Counted from the stretch's first letter, positions 16,775 to 27,100 are shown. The stretch is DNA of 64,000 nucleotides from Prevotella sp. (GCA_017645905.1 JAGCNO010000027.1:1-64000), one strand, 5' to 3'. Numbers and translations: made by a program. The notes: generated from the sequence alone by a model not told the origin.

Positions 16775-16879
16775 TTTTTCGCCCACAAATAATTTACCCA
16801 AATTTTACTAAATAGAGATAATTCGCTTGAAATAAATAAGTTGGGAGAAATTCTACTAATAATATACTTGCGGTTTTGA

Positions 16880-18529
16880 CTAGCAATAATTACCCAAAAT
16901 GGCCATTAAGTCATCCTTGTCGCCATTCTCATCAAATAACTTCTTAAGCAAAGTCTTACTCAATTTCGTCACTGTAGACGGGGAAACCCCCATGAGTACA
17001 CTAATCGGCATGGGTTTTACGTGCAGTCTAAACAATACACAAGCCTCATACTCGTGTTCTGTCAGTGCGAATCTCTTTGCTGAAATGAATTCATGAAATT
17101 GCGGGAGTATATTGATAATCATAATGTTCAGTTCTTGCCATTCCTGCCACGTAAGTGGCTCACATCCATTGGCTTTTTTATGTAGCTTTATAAAAGTATC
17201 AGACATACCCAGCTTTTTCTCAGTTTCCTCGTTAGATACTTTTTTCTGGATTTTCAATATTTCTGCTCGAAGTCTGTCAGTTTCTTCTTCTTTCAGCTGA
17301 ATGAGACTTTTTAATTCTGTGCTCTCGGATGCGAAATCTTTGGCTGCCGTCCGAGCTTTTAGCAAATCCATTTGTGCATTGGCCAGTTGCTTTGAAATGT
17401 CCTTTCGCTTTTGTTTTTCCCTCTCCTTGTTTTTCACCCACATTCTCAAAAACACCGTGAATAACAAGATGACTGAGAACAGAATTATTATCAATGCATA
17501 AGATTTCTTTTCTTCGCGGTCTGCTCTCTGCTTCTCATTTGCTGCTATTTGCTGATGTCGGGTGTAATTATACATTCCATCAATATCTGCTACGGATTTG
17601 GTGGACATTACGTTATAAGCTGAGTCGTTCATGGCATAGCCATACATTGCATACTTAGTTGCAGAGTCTGGTTGCCCTATGAGCATGAAGAGGCGTGCAA
17701 GCCCCATGGCTCCCATATTCTGATTGTTATAGTCATTACCACTCTTGAGTTCTTTGCGGAAATAGTATTGTGCTGAGTCATATTGATGGATGCCTAAATA
17801 ATAACATCCCTTAGAGTTGTAATACGCCTCCCTTCCTATTACAATATTATGGTTTTCGTCAAATAAACCTGAGTATTTCTCATAAATATCAATGCACTTT
17901 TTGGCTTCTTCATAGTTGCCATTAGCAACAAGACCTTTGATGGAAAATCCATAATATTGGGCTCCTATGTCCTTGAAGCCCATGAGCGAATACTGTTCAT
18001 ATACCCTTCTGCAAATTGAGATAACGGAATCAGTCATTCCGAGTTGACGATAGGCAGACATTTTGTGCGCATAGGAGTTCAGTGCAACGAGGGTATCACC
18101 GGCTACCATCGCATAGTAAATGGACTTTTCGATGTTCTCAAGTTGATTGCTATAGAGATTCTGCTTATAGAAAATGTCTGCCATCTGCGCATATACCCTG
18201 CACAGCTGTCTATAGTTGCAGTCGGCGGCCGAGGTGTCGGCGCGGTCTATGGCGTCGTGGTAGGCGGCAAGGGCTGCGGGAGCCTCGCCGCGGTCGGCAT
18301 GGGTGCGGCCGAGGAGGTAGTGGGCCTCCATCTGCTCGTTGGGCGTGCCGTGGCGGTCGAACCAGTCGGCGAGGGCTTGGGCCAGCGAGTCGTCGGTGAG
18401 GACGCTGTCGGCCTGGTTCATGGCCTGCAGGGCGGCCAGCTGCTGCTGCATACGCTCATGGCGCTCACTGTTGCACGCGATGAGGAGCAGAAGGGAGGCG
18501 GTTAATAAAGTGCATAGTTTATAGTTCAT
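16880..18529 (-). CDS. TPR lipoprotein with membrane helix, coiled coil and C-terminal HTH-like region
   Basis: 549 residues. A lipobox (LLLLIAC) predicts export, tetratricopeptide-like helices fill residues ~60-350, a membrane helix lies at about 360-385 (SYALIIILFSVILLFTVFL), a charged coiled coil follows, and the C-terminus (LTEHEYEACVLFRLHVKPMPISVLMGVSPSTVTKLSKTLL split over two helices) looks like a LuxR-type DNA-binding helix-turn-helix. This architecture is a common Bacteroidota one-component regulator type that senses in the periplasm. The start at 18529 was chosen for the lipobox and for the promoter at 18567-18574; the frame is open to 18733. Confidence 0.78.
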   Translation of the reverse strand: MNYKLCTLLTASLLLLIACNSERHERMQQQLAALQAMNQADSVLTDDSLAQALADWFDRHGTPNEQMEAHYLLGRTHADRGEAPAALAAYHDAIDRADTSAADCNYRQLCRVYAQMADIFYKQNLYSNQLENIEKSIYYAMVAGDTLVALNSYAHKMSAYRQLGMTDSVISICRRVYEQYSLMGFKDIGAQYYGFSIKGLVANGNYEEAKKCIDIYEKYSGLFDENHNIVIGREAYYNSKGCYYLGIHQYDSAQYYFRKELKSGNDYNNQNMGAMGLARLFMLIGQPDSATKYAMYGYAMNDSAYNVMSTKSVADIDGMYNYTRHQQIAANEKQRADREEKKSYALIIILFSVILLFTVFLRMWVKNKEREKQKRKDISKQLANAQMDLLKARTAAKDFASESTELKSLIQLKEEETDRLRAEILKIQKKVSNEETEKKLGMSDTFIKLHKKANGCEPLTWQEWQELNIMIINILPQFHEFISAKRFALTEHEYEACVLFRLHVKPMPISVLMGVSPSTVTKLSKTLLKKLFDENGDKDDLMAILGNYC

Positions 18530-18566
18530 AGTGCATAGAGAATGGCTTAGGACGCTAAATCTGGTG

Positions 18567-18574
18567 CAAAGATA
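18567..18574 (-). promoter_or_regulatory. Promoter of TPR regulator gene
   Basis: Minus-strand TATCTTTG, about 30 nt before the predicted leader start. A TTTG lies 23 bp upstream, slightly far. Confidence 0.6.
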
Positions 18575-18604
18575 CGAATTATTATCATAAACTCCCACAA
18601 AAAC

Positions 18605-18644
18605 TCCCGCAAACTGCCACACGTGGGTGTTTTTGTTTGCGGGA
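18605..18644 (-). terminator. Hairpin after DUF2461 gene
   Basis: TCCCGCAAAC (18605-18614) and GTTTGCGGGA (18635-18644) are perfect 10-bp arms; on the minus strand GTTTTT follows. It separates DUF2461 from the TPR gene promoter. Confidence 0.6.
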
Positions 18645-18743
18645 GAGGTTTTTGTCAGTACCTTTGCGGCGTCAATCAGGCGAAACGATGCCTGGGACGA
18701 CACGAAAAGGCGGTCTTTGACTTGTTGATACACATAGGGTTTG

Positions 18744-19469
18744 TCACTCGTAGTCGTCGATGACGGAGTTCATGAAGTCCATCATGGGCTTGGCGGCGCG
18801 GAACATAGCTTCAGCTTCGTCGAGCCACTGGTCGCCGGCATAGAAATCATCGGCCACACGATGCCAACAGCAGTAGTCTTTCAGGCGAAGATACTCCACG
18901 TGCTCCCAGTCGCGGGGAAAGCCGGAGGGACAGGTCTTCAGCTTCTCCAGCCCAAAGCCCTGGGGCTGGTCCCAGCTCGACACGTCGGTGGGTGTCTGGA
19001 AGTTGCTGGCAACAGGGCTGCTGTAGTATTTCAGGAACTCAGGACTACGGACGCACTTGAGCCACTGCTCCGTGTTAGCCATGATTTCGTTTCGGCACGA
19101 CGTGAGGATGTTGGTGGGCAGCCAGTAGTTGCCACAGGCCACCATGCAGTGTCCCGGCTCCAGGTGGATGTAGTAGCCACCGTGAAGCGCCTTCTTTCCG
19201 TGAGCGGAGATATAGGCGCCGAGGTGGTTCTTGTATGGCGACTTGTCGGGCGAGAAGCGGGTGTCTCGATAGAAGCGGTAAGTACAGTCCTTGACCGTCA
19301 AGTGGGCCACCGACGGGTCGAACGTCACGATGCGCTCCAATGCCTGGCGGACACCGTCCTCAAAGTCCGCCCGCACGGCGTCATATTCGCCTTTGTGCTC
19401 CTGAAACCAGGGGCGGTTGTTGTTCTTCGTAACCTGCCGCAGGTAGTCTAAGATTCTTTTAGCATCCAT
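18744..19469 (-). CDS. DUF2461 family protein
   Basis: 241 residues, cytoplasmic. It matches the DUF2461/TIGR02453 family: NNNRPWFQEHKGEYD near the start, YRFYRDTRFSPDKSPYKNHLGAYIS in the middle and GGYYIHLEPG. Biochemical role unknown. ATG at 19469 chosen over the adjacent GTG at 19472. It follows dcp after 26 nt filled by a TCACTT-type short repeat, and is probably the last gene of that transcript. Confidence 0.9.
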   Translation of the reverse strand: MDAKRILDYLRQVTKNNNRPWFQEHKGEYDAVRADFEDGVRQALERIVTFDPSVAHLTVKDCTYRFYRDTRFSPDKSPYKNHLGAYISAHGKKALHGGYYIHLEPGHCMVACGNYWLPTNILTSCRNEIMANTEQWLKCVRSPEFLKYYSSPVASNFQTPTDVSSWDQPQGFGLEKLKTCPSGFPRDWEHVEYLRLKDYCCWHRVADDFYAGDQWLDEAEAMFRAAKPMMDFMNSVIDDYE

Positions 19470-19495
19470 CACTTTTCACTCATTACTTATCACTT

Positions 19496-21634
19496 CTACA
19501 GTCCGCGGGCCTTGAGCAGGCCGGAGGCATCGGGCTTGTCCATGCCTGTGAAGTCGGAGAACATCTTCATGAGGTCGCCGGTGTTTCCTCGGCTGAGGAT
19601 CTTGTCGCGCATGTCCTGTCCGGTCTCGGGCTTCAGCGGGCCGCGCTGGGCAAAGACATCGGCGATGTTGACGGCCAGCACCTCCGTCCAGAGGTAGCTG
19701 TAGTAGCCGGCGGCATAGCCGCTTCCCCAGACGTGGTTGAAATAGCTGGTGCTGTAGCGCGGCAGGATTTGCGGGTTGAGCAGTCCCACCTTCTGAAGCG
19801 CCTCAGTCTCAAAGGCGGGAGCCTGTTCCGGCGTGGGAACCTCGGCCGGAGTGAGCATGTGCCAAGCCATGTCGAGACAGGTAGCGGCCAGGTTCTCGCC
19901 GAGGGCATAGGCCGTCTGGAAGGTGATGCTCTTCAGCATGCGCTCCTTCAGGTCGGCGGGCATGGGCGCACCGGTCTCATAGTGACGGGCGTAGTGGTCG
20001 AAGATTTCAGGAATGGAGGCGAACGACTCGTTGAACTGCGAGGGCATCTCGACAAAGTCACGGGCCACGTCGGTGCTGCTCAGACGGTTGTAGTGGCAGT
20101 CGGAGAGGATGGCGTGGAGGGCGTGGCCGAACTCATGGAACATGGTGGTCACCTCGTCCCAGGTGAGCAGCGAGGGTTGTCCGTCAGGAGCCTTGGCACT
20201 GTTGCACACATTAAAGACGATGCACTGAGTGTTGCGCTGGCGGCTCTGCTTCTGGAACTCATCCATCCAGGCACCACCGCGCTTGGTGGGACGGCGGAAG
20301 TAGTCGCAGTAGAAGAGGGCGCGTGACTTGCCGTCCTTGTCGATGACCTCGAAGACACGCATGTCGGGATGGTAGGTAGGAACGTCGGCGGTGAGCTCCT
20401 TGAACGTCAGGCCATAGACACGGTTGGCAGCATAGAACACGCCGTTGAGGAGCACGCTGTCCACATTGAAGTAGGGCTTCACCTCGTCGTCGCTGACGTC
20501 GAGCAGCTGCTTCTTCATCTTGGCCGAGTAGTAGAAACGGTCGTAGGGCTGGAGCTGGAAGTCCGGTCCTTCGGTCTGGCGGGCAAAGTCCTCGATGGCC
20601 TTCGTCTCGGCGTCGGCCTTGGGCGTGTACTGGGCGATGAGGCTCTTCAGGAAGGCATAGACGTTCTCCGGCGTCTTGGCCATGGTGTTCTCTAACGAGT
20701 AGGCGGCATAGTTGGGATAGCCCATCAGCTCAGCCTGCTCGGCGCGCAGCTTGGCAATCTCACAGACAATGGGGAAGGTATTGTGCTCACCCGTACCGTC
20801 AGCACGGTGTACGGAAGCCTCGAACACCTTCCGGCGCAGCTCGCGGTTGTCAAGGTTGGCCAGGAGGGGCTGCTGCGTGGTGTTCACAATGACGATGGCA
20901 TACGGGGATTGCAAATCCCCTTCAGCACCCTTGCGGCTCTCGGCGTCCTTGGCACACTGGGCGATGTCGGCCTCGCTGAGTCCGGCCAGCTCCTCCTTGT
21001 TGTCTACCCACACCACGGCATCGTTAGTGGCTGCTGGCAGGGCATCGCCCCACTGCTGCTGCAGGTCGGCAATGCGCAGGTTAATCTGCTTCATACGCTC
21101 CATCTTGTCGTCGGGCAGCAGCGCTCCCTTGCGTACGAAGTCCTTGTAGATTTCCTCGAGCAGCTTCTGGTCTTCGCCCTGAAGGGTGTCGTGCTCGTTG
21201 TCGTAGACGGTGCGGATGCGCTCGAAGAGCTGCTTGTTGAACGAAATCTCGTTCTCCAGCTCGGTAATCATGGGCTGCACCTTCTTCTCTATTTCGGTAA
21301 TCTCAGGCGTCTTGTCGGCATTGGTCAGGGCGAAGAATACGCGGCCGACGCGCTCGAGCAGCTGTCCGCTCTCCTCGAAGGGCAGGATGGTGTTCTCGAA
21401 GGTAGCCGAGTCTGTACACTCCACAATCTTCTGGATGTTCTCCCGCTGCTGCTGCAGGGCAGCCTCGAAGGCGGGGAGGTAGTCCTCCGGCTGGATTTTG
21501 CTGAAGTCAGGGGCGCCGAAGGGCAGTGTGCTCTCTGCGAGCAGGGGGTTCTCACGCTGTGTCTGCTCCTGGCAGCCACAGAAAGTCATCGTCATGGCTG
21601 AAGCGATGGCAATAGTCATAATGGTCTGTTTCAT
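19496..21634 (-). CDS. dcp: Peptidyl-dipeptidase, M3 metallopeptidase family (Dcp-like)
   Basis: 712 residues. It removes dipeptides from peptide C-termini. Signal peptide with a Cys in MTFCGC suggests a lipoprotein or exported enzyme. Zinc motif HEFGHALH near residue 500 and downstream ligand region FVEMPSQFNESFA. The family segment that reads EGKWxIPLLNTTQQP in E. coli Dcp reads AEGDLQSPYAIVIVNTTQQP here: GDLQSP is encoded by a REP palindrome (20904-20920). Reading frame is intact, so the enzyme may tolerate the insert. Upstream tyrosine phosphatase gene is 22 nt away. Confidence 0.92.
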   Translation of the reverse strand: MKQTIMTIAIASAMTMTFCGCQEQTQRENPLLAESTLPFGAPDFSKIQPEDYLPAFEAALQQQRENIQKIVECTDSATFENTILPFEESGQLLERVGRVFFALTNADKTPEITEIEKKVQPMITELENEISFNKQLFERIRTVYDNEHDTLQGEDQKLLEEIYKDFVRKGALLPDDKMERMKQINLRIADLQQQWGDALPAATNDAVVWVDNKEELAGLSEADIAQCAKDAESRKGAEGDLQSPYAIVIVNTTQQPLLANLDNRELRRKVFEASVHRADGTGEHNTFPIVCEIAKLRAEQAELMGYPNYAAYSLENTMAKTPENVYAFLKSLIAQYTPKADAETKAIEDFARQTEGPDFQLQPYDRFYYSAKMKKQLLDVSDDEVKPYFNVDSVLLNGVFYAANRVYGLTFKELTADVPTYHPDMRVFEVIDKDGKSRALFYCDYFRRPTKRGGAWMDEFQKQSRQRNTQCIVFNVCNSAKAPDGQPSLLTWDEVTTMFHEFGHALHAILSDCHYNRLSSTDVARDFVEMPSQFNESFASIPEIFDHYARHYETGAPMPADLKERMLKSITFQTAYALGENLAATCLDMAWHMLTPAEVPTPEQAPAFETEALQKVGLLNPQILPRYSTSYFNHVWGSGYAAGYYSYLWTEVLAVNIADVFAQRGPLKPETGQDMRDKILSRGNTGDLMKMFSDFTGMDKPDASGLLKARGL
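20904..20920. repeat. Intragenic REP palindrome in dcp
   Basis: GGGGATT-GCA-AATCCCC, a perfect 7-bp palindrome with the same ATT-GCA-AAT core as the cluster at 15563-15669. It encodes GDLQS in frame. Confidence 0.85.
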
Positions 21635-21656
21635 ATATTAATAATGTATAAAGATA

Positions 21657-22118
21657 TCACTTATCTCTTGTCACTTCCAATAGTGCGTTGCAGCCTTCGA
21701 GGACGTCGCGCCAGGTGGCCTGGAAGTCGCCGGTGTACCAGGGGTCGGCCACGTCGCCGGGTCGGCGGGTAAAGTCGAGAAGCATGCGGATTTTCCCTTG
21801 CGGGTCGCCTCCGCAGATGCGGTTCATGTTGCGTATATTCCACGTGTCCATGCCGATGAGCAGGTCGAAGCGGTTGTAGTCGCCTCGTGTCATCTGCCGG
21901 GCTGTCTTGCCCTTGCACGTGATGCCATGCTCGGCCAGCTTACGGCGGGCAGGGGGATAGACCTCGTTACCGATTTCCTCCGTCGAGGTCGCCGCCGACT
22001 CGATATAGAACTCATCCTCGAGCCCCGCCTGCCGGACGAGGTCCTTCATCACGAACTCCGCCATCGGGCTGCGGCAGATGTTTCCGTGACAGACAAAGAG
22101 TATTCGAATCTTATTCAT
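21657..22118 (-). CDS. Low-molecular-weight protein-tyrosine phosphatase
   Basis: 153 residues. P-loop CHGNICRS with nucleophile Cys10 and Arg16; general acid Asp125 in DPWYTGDF. Length and motifs are those of the LMW-PTP family, which removes phosphate from tyrosines, often on BY-kinases of polysaccharide export; no kinase is adjacent. It starts 9 nt after the stop of the beta-helix/dockerin gene, so it may be read from that promoter. Confidence 0.95.
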   Translation of the reverse strand: MNKIRILFVCHGNICRSPMAEFVMKDLVRQAGLEDEFYIESAATSTEEIGNEVYPPARRKLAEHGITCKGKTARQMTRGDYNRFDLLIGMDTWNIRNMNRICGGDPQGKIRMLLDFTRRPGDVADPWYTGDFQATWRDVLEGCNALLEVTRDK

Positions 22119-22127
22119 TCTTTTCTT

Positions 22128-23831
22128 TTACTTCCCAGCCATCTTGTCGATAATGCGGGCGATGTCGGCCACGTCGATGACGCCGTCGCCGTTCACGTCG
22201 GCCCTGCCCACAAGTTCAGGCGCGTTCCCGGCCATGACGTCTATGATGGCGGCGATGTCGGCCACGTCGACGTTGCCGTCGTTGTTCACGTCGCAACTGT
22301 ATTCCACACTTATCTTCACGTCGCTGTCAGGCATGATGAAGGTCCAAGTCGGGGATTGCACCCCTCCTCCGACTGCAACCTCGATGGGGGTCAGTCTAAA
22401 TGAGGCGTATACAAAGGCATCGGTAGACGTTCCTTCGGGCATCTCACTCGATGAGGTGCCCTTTCCCGTGTAGGTGTAGGGGCTTTCGCTAATGGGGCCA
22501 GTCTCTTTGCCGCCGATGGTGACGGTGCCGCAGGTACCGTTTTTGCCTGGGCCAATGCTGTAGGGAGCATAGTTCCATCCTTTGCATGCTGTGATGCTTT
22601 TGACGTCATCCGTGATGGTGATATTGCCGCAATTACTGTCTAGGCCGCTGCCAATGCCCGCTGCGTAGAGACCTCCAGAAGCGACAATGGTGCCACCTTC
22701 AATGACAATGTTTCCGCAATTTATGGTGTAGCCTCCACCAATGCCTCCACCGAATAATAACACTGAAGATGGACGTGCTTCGAGTGAGCCATTCCCGCGG
22801 ATAGTCAGCGTATTTCCCTCAGGGACGAAGATACCTGGATAGTTTTTATGGAATCCCTGCACCTTGTTCGTACCGCTGAGGACGATGGTGGCATCGCCCT
22901 CGCAGGTGATGCCTGCCCAGGGGCAGATGTTCCAGTTCACGCCTTCGATGGTCACGTCGTGCAGCTTTACGGTGGCGCCGTCGGCGATGGATACCTTTAC
23001 GTAGTTACCTAATCTTCCAGTCAGCGTCATACCGTCGGGGACGGTCACATGGCTGGTCAGCGTGGAGAGGTCGCCATACCACCTTCCCTTGCTGACTGTG
23101 ACATTATCCACGACCTTCGTGCCTGAGTAGGTGAGGGTGACTTGTGTGCCTTCGTCGAATGTCGGGGATTGCAAATCCCCTCCAACTGGCGTGATGCTCC
23201 AATGAGCTGTATCTTCGGTTCCATCGGCGAAGGTTATAGCGTGTGAATGTATGGCCGTTTCGGTCGTGAGGTGCATGTAGATGTGTTTGCCTCCGGCTCC
23301 TTTGTTCAGGTCGTAGCCTGTTGTTCCTCCCTGTAAGCCCACGGCACCGCTTTGGGTATCGTTAAAGGTGATTTCCGTGATGGCGCGGGCGTCCGTGAAG
23401 TGGTTTTTGGTGTAATAGAGGTAGATGTAGTCTCCGCCGGCCCCTCTGTTCAGGTCGCCGTTGCTCTTCTTGAAGTTTGTGCCTCCGTCGCAGGGCACGG
23501 GGAAGTAGGTGCGGCCCTGGTAGGTGATGCAGGGCTTGTACTCGTTGTCGATGTAGAAGTCGGTGATGTAGCTGTGGTTAATGCCGTCGGTGTTGCTCTC
23601 CGCCTTGTAGAGCAGGAAGATGTAGTCGCCGCTGGCTCCTGTGTTCAGGTCCTTGGTGATGACCGTCCATCCCTGCTCCATGAGGGTAGACTTCAGGTTG
23701 TTCGTCTCGTCTTTAGAGCCTCCGATGACCATCACGTCCTTGATGAAGTCCGTGGCCCAGGCCGAGGCGGCAGCTATCATGGCCAGGAACAGGGTCATGG
23801 CCAGGCGTCTTTTTAATGTTGTAGTTCTCAT
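22128..23831 (-). CDS. Secreted MABP-like / beta-helix / dockerin-tailed protein
   Basis: 567 residues. Signal peptide ends at SAWA. Residues ~20-195 hold three repeats with the DLNxGAxGxYIYLxY motif of MABP beta-prism domains (DLNTGASGDYIFLLY, DLNRGAGGDYIYLYY, DLNKGAGGKHIYMHL). Residues ~203-463 form one beta-helix-type module with GDATIVLSGTNKV, LTIRGNGSLEA, CGNIVIEGGTI and CGNITITDDV rungs. The C-terminus has two dockerin-like calcium loops (DVNNDGNVDVADIAAIID and DVNGDGVIDVADIARIID). Two segments (GGDLQSP and GGGVQSP) derive from REP palindromes and are absent from the paralogous modules of the next gene. Ligand unknown; surface adhesion or glycan binding is plausible. Confidence 0.82.
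   Translation of the reverse strand: MRTTTLKRRLAMTLFLAMIAAASAWATDFIKDVMVIGGSKDETNNLKSTLMEQGWTVITKDLNTGASGDYIFLLYKAESNTDGINHSYITDFYIDNEYKPCITYQGRTYFPVPCDGGTNFKKSNGDLNRGAGGDYIYLYYTKNHFTDARAITEITFNDTQSGAVGLQGGTTGYDLNKGAGGKHIYMHLTTETAIHSHAITFADGTEDTAHWSITPVGGDLQSPTFDEGTQVTLTYSGTKVVDNVTVSKGRWYGDLSTLTSHVTVPDGMTLTGRLGNYVKVSIADGATVKLHDVTIEGVNWNICPWAGITCEGDATIVLSGTNKVQGFHKNYPGIFVPEGNTLTIRGNGSLEARPSSVLLFGGGIGGGYTINCGNIVIEGGTIVASGGLYAAGIGSGLDSNCGNITITDDVKSITACKGWNYAPYSIGPGKNGTCGTVTIGGKETGPISESPYTYTGKGTSSSEMPEGTSTDAFVYASFRLTPIEVAVGGGVQSPTWTFIMPDSDVKISVEYSCDVNNDGNVDVADIAAIIDVMAGNAPELVGRADVNGDGVIDVADIARIIDKMAGK
22351..22367. repeat. Degenerate intragenic REP palindrome
   Basis: GGGG-ATTGCA-CCCC followed by TCC; encodes GGGVQSP. 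Its right arm has diverged from the AATCCCC form. Confidence 0.7.
23164..23180. repeat. Intragenic REP palindrome
   Basis: Identical in its 17 nt to the copy in dcp (GGGGATT-GCA-AATCCCC); encodes GGDLQSP in frame. Confidence 0.85.
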
Positions 23832-23871
23832 AGTTGGTCTCCTTTCTTTATGATGTTAAGCAATTTGGGTG

Positions 23872-23879
23872 CAAATATA
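23872..23879 (-). promoter_or_regulatory. Promoter -7 element for the 22128-23831 gene
   Basis: Minus-strand TATATTTG about 40 nt before the start codon. Confidence 0.6.
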
Positions 23880-23957
23880 CAAATATTATTTGTAAATCCC
23901 AACATTTGCCTGCAGTTTTTTATTTCCCGGATTTAGACAAGCGAGATTCCCTACGGA

Positions 23958-24023
23958 GAAAGAACGGCAAATTCTCATAGAATTAACGGCAAATTCTCAT
24001 AGAAAGAACGGCAAATTCCTGGT
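23958..24023 (+). repeat. 22-bp repeat array C (3 units)
   Basis: Units at 23958, 23980 and 24002 with a subtype core GAACGGCAAATTC in place of GGCTNNTTC. It sits between the two dockerin genes. Confidence 0.88.
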
Positions 24024-24128
24024 GACGTATCCGCTCTTGCCCGGGAAGAGGCTGAAAAAACAGAGGAAGAGGATGTGTCAAAACACCCTCTTCCTCTCGC
24101 TTCATCGTGACTTATTCTCTAACGACGG

Positions 24129-27100
24129 TTATTCGGAATCAGCCGGGCGTAATTCCCTGCGACTGTTATTTGCCATGTAGTCGATGACGGTGGCGATGTC
24201 GGCTACGTCGACTCCCGTGTCGCCGTTGACGTCGGCTCTTTTCCTGTTATCGTCTCCCTCGATGACACCGGCCATGACATCGATGATGAAGCCTATGTCG
24301 GCCACATCGACGCCACCGTCGCCATTCACGTCGCAGGAGGAGGACTCATATTCTACGCTCACTATGACGTTGTCGCCAGGCATGGTAAAGGTCCACGTGC
24401 CATCGGTCTCGCCAGGAGTCAGTCCATACGGGATGTATACAACGGGGTTGGCGGGCACTCCGGCAGGCATCTCGCTGGTCGAGGTTCCCTTTCCTGTGTA
24501 GGTGTAGGAATTGCCGGAGATAGAACCTTCTGTCACGTTGCCTCCGATGGTGATGGTACCGATGGTGCCGTTGTCGCGTCCAGTACCGATGCAGTAGGGC
24601 GATTGCTGCCCTTTGGTGGATGTGACACTATTGACACCATCGGTGATGGTGATGTTGCCACAATTACTATTTCTACCACAACCGATGCCTGGTGAGTAGA
24701 CGCCTCCATTTGCAACAATGGTGCCACCCTCGATGACGATGTTGCCGCAATTCGTGTTGTTGTATCCGCCAATGGCTGGCTCCACGAGTGCAGTAGCCTC
24801 AAGTGAGCCGTTTCCTCGGATGGTCAGGGTCTTTCCCTCAGGCACGAAGATGGCGGAATAGGTAGAAGAGAAGCCTTTCACATAGTTCGTGCCGCTGAGG
24901 ATGATGGTGGCGTCGCCTTCGCAGGTGATGCCTGCCCAGGGGCAGATACTCCAGTTCACACCATCGATGGTTACGTCCTTTAGCATGACGGTGGCACCGT
25001 CGGCGATGGACACCTTTGTGTAGGAACCTAACTTTCCGGTCAGCGTCATGCCGTTGGTGGCGGTGAAGTCGCTGTTCACCGTGGAGAGGTCGCCATACCA
25101 CTGCTTCGCGGCGGTTACACTTTTCACGACCTTTGTGCCTGAGTAGGTGAGGGTGGCGATGGAATCGAAGGGCACGGGATTGGCGGGCGTGATGCTCCAG
25201 TGCTCTAAGTCTTCAGTACCTTCGGCGAAGGTGACGCGGCCTGCATTTTCGTATTCCACGTTCATCACTACGTCGGCGGCGGGCATGATGAAGGCCCACG
25301 TGCCTTCGGCCTCGCCAGCTCCCACTCCAAATGTGACGTGTGTAAAGGCGTCGGTAGGCACACCGGCGGGCATCTCGCTGGTCGATGTTCCCTTTCCTGT
25401 GTAGGTGTAGGTTTCATCGCTGATGGGACGTGTCACTGTGCCGCCGATGGTGATGGTGCCGCAGGATGTAGGTATATAAAAATTACTGCCTTGGCCGATG
25501 CTGTAGGGTGCACTTTGTCCTGCGTGGGCTGTGACGCTGTTGACACCGTCAGTGATAGTGATGTCGCCACAATCGCTTCCTAAACAACTACCGATTCCTG
25601 CTGCCATCCCGCCTCCATAAGCATTAATGGTTCCGCCCTCGATGACGATGTTGCCGCAACTTATGGTCATGCCTGCACCAATACCGGCACCAACTTCGTT
25701 TGAACGTGCTTCAAGCGAGCCATTGCCTCGGATGGTTAGCGTCTTTCCCCGAGGCACGAAGATGCCTGGATAATAGCTGTGGAATCCCTTCACATAGTTC
25801 GTGCCACTGAGGATGATGGTGGCGTCTCCCTCGCAGGTGATGCCTGCCCAGGGGCAGATGGCCCAGTTAACGCCGTCGATGGTCACGTCCTGCAGCTTCA
25901 CTGTGGCACCGTCGGCGATGGACACTTTCACGTTAGCACCCAGTCTTCCGGTCAGCACCATGCCGTTGGTGGCGGTGGCGTTGGCGTTGAGTGTGGCTAA
26001 GTTGCCGTCCCATTCCCTCGTGGCGGTGACGCTTTTCACGACCTTCGGTCCTGTGTAGGTGAGGGTGGCGTTAGAACCGTATGGCACGGGATTGTCAGGA
26101 GTGACACTCCAGTGCTCCACATCCTTGGTTCCTTCGGCGAAGGTGACAAAGCCTGCGGGTACGTATTCCGCGTTCACCACTACAGTGCTGTATGGCATGG
26201 TGAAGTTCCACGTGCCGTCGGCCTCGCCAGGGAATACCTCTACCGGTAAGGGAATATAGTTGTCGCTGGTAAATGCTGCGGCCGGCGATGGAGTAGCCAG
26301 TCCTGGAATTGAAACGCTTTGGGCGAGGGGGTCATACTTTTTATCGCCGATAGTGATGGTGCCGCAGGTACCGTTGTTGCCGGGGCCAATGCTGTAAGTA
26401 GAATTAGTGCTTCTGTAGGCAGTGACTATGTTGACGTCAGCATTTATGGTGATGTTGCCGCACTTACTTGCTGAACCGCCGCCGATGGCTGCTGCCTTAT
26501 AACCTGCATAAGCTTTGATGGTGCCGCTCTCGATGACGATGTTTCCGCAATTTACGCCTTCGCCTCCGCCAATAGCAGCACCATTTCCGTTCGAATGAGC
26601 TTCAAGTGAGCCGTTGCCTCGGATGGTCAGTGTCTTTCCCTCAGGAATGTAAATAGCTGGATAAGAAAAGTTGAAGCCTTTTACATAGTTCGTTCCGCTG
26701 AGGATGATGGTGGCATCGCCCTCGCAGTTGATGCCTCCCCATACGTATTTATCGTTATGCCCGCCCTTGATGTCCACATCGCGCAGCGTCACGGTGGCAC
26801 CGTCGGGGATGGACACCTTCACGATTTTATCTAGTTTTCCTGACAGAACCATGCCGTCGGTGACGGTAACGTTGCCGTTCAGGTCTGAAAGGTCGCCATA
26901 CCATTGCTTGACGGCAGAGATGTTATTCACATCATATACGCCTGAGTAAGTGAGGGTGACTGGCTCGCCTGGGCCGATGGGGCTTTCTGGTGAGTTGCTC
27001 CAGTTGTCAAAGTCTTTGCCTCCATCGTCAACGGCGACAAAACCGTCGGATCCTGCTGCATACCAGGTGCTGCCGTCGACAGCAATGACGTATGTTGTCC

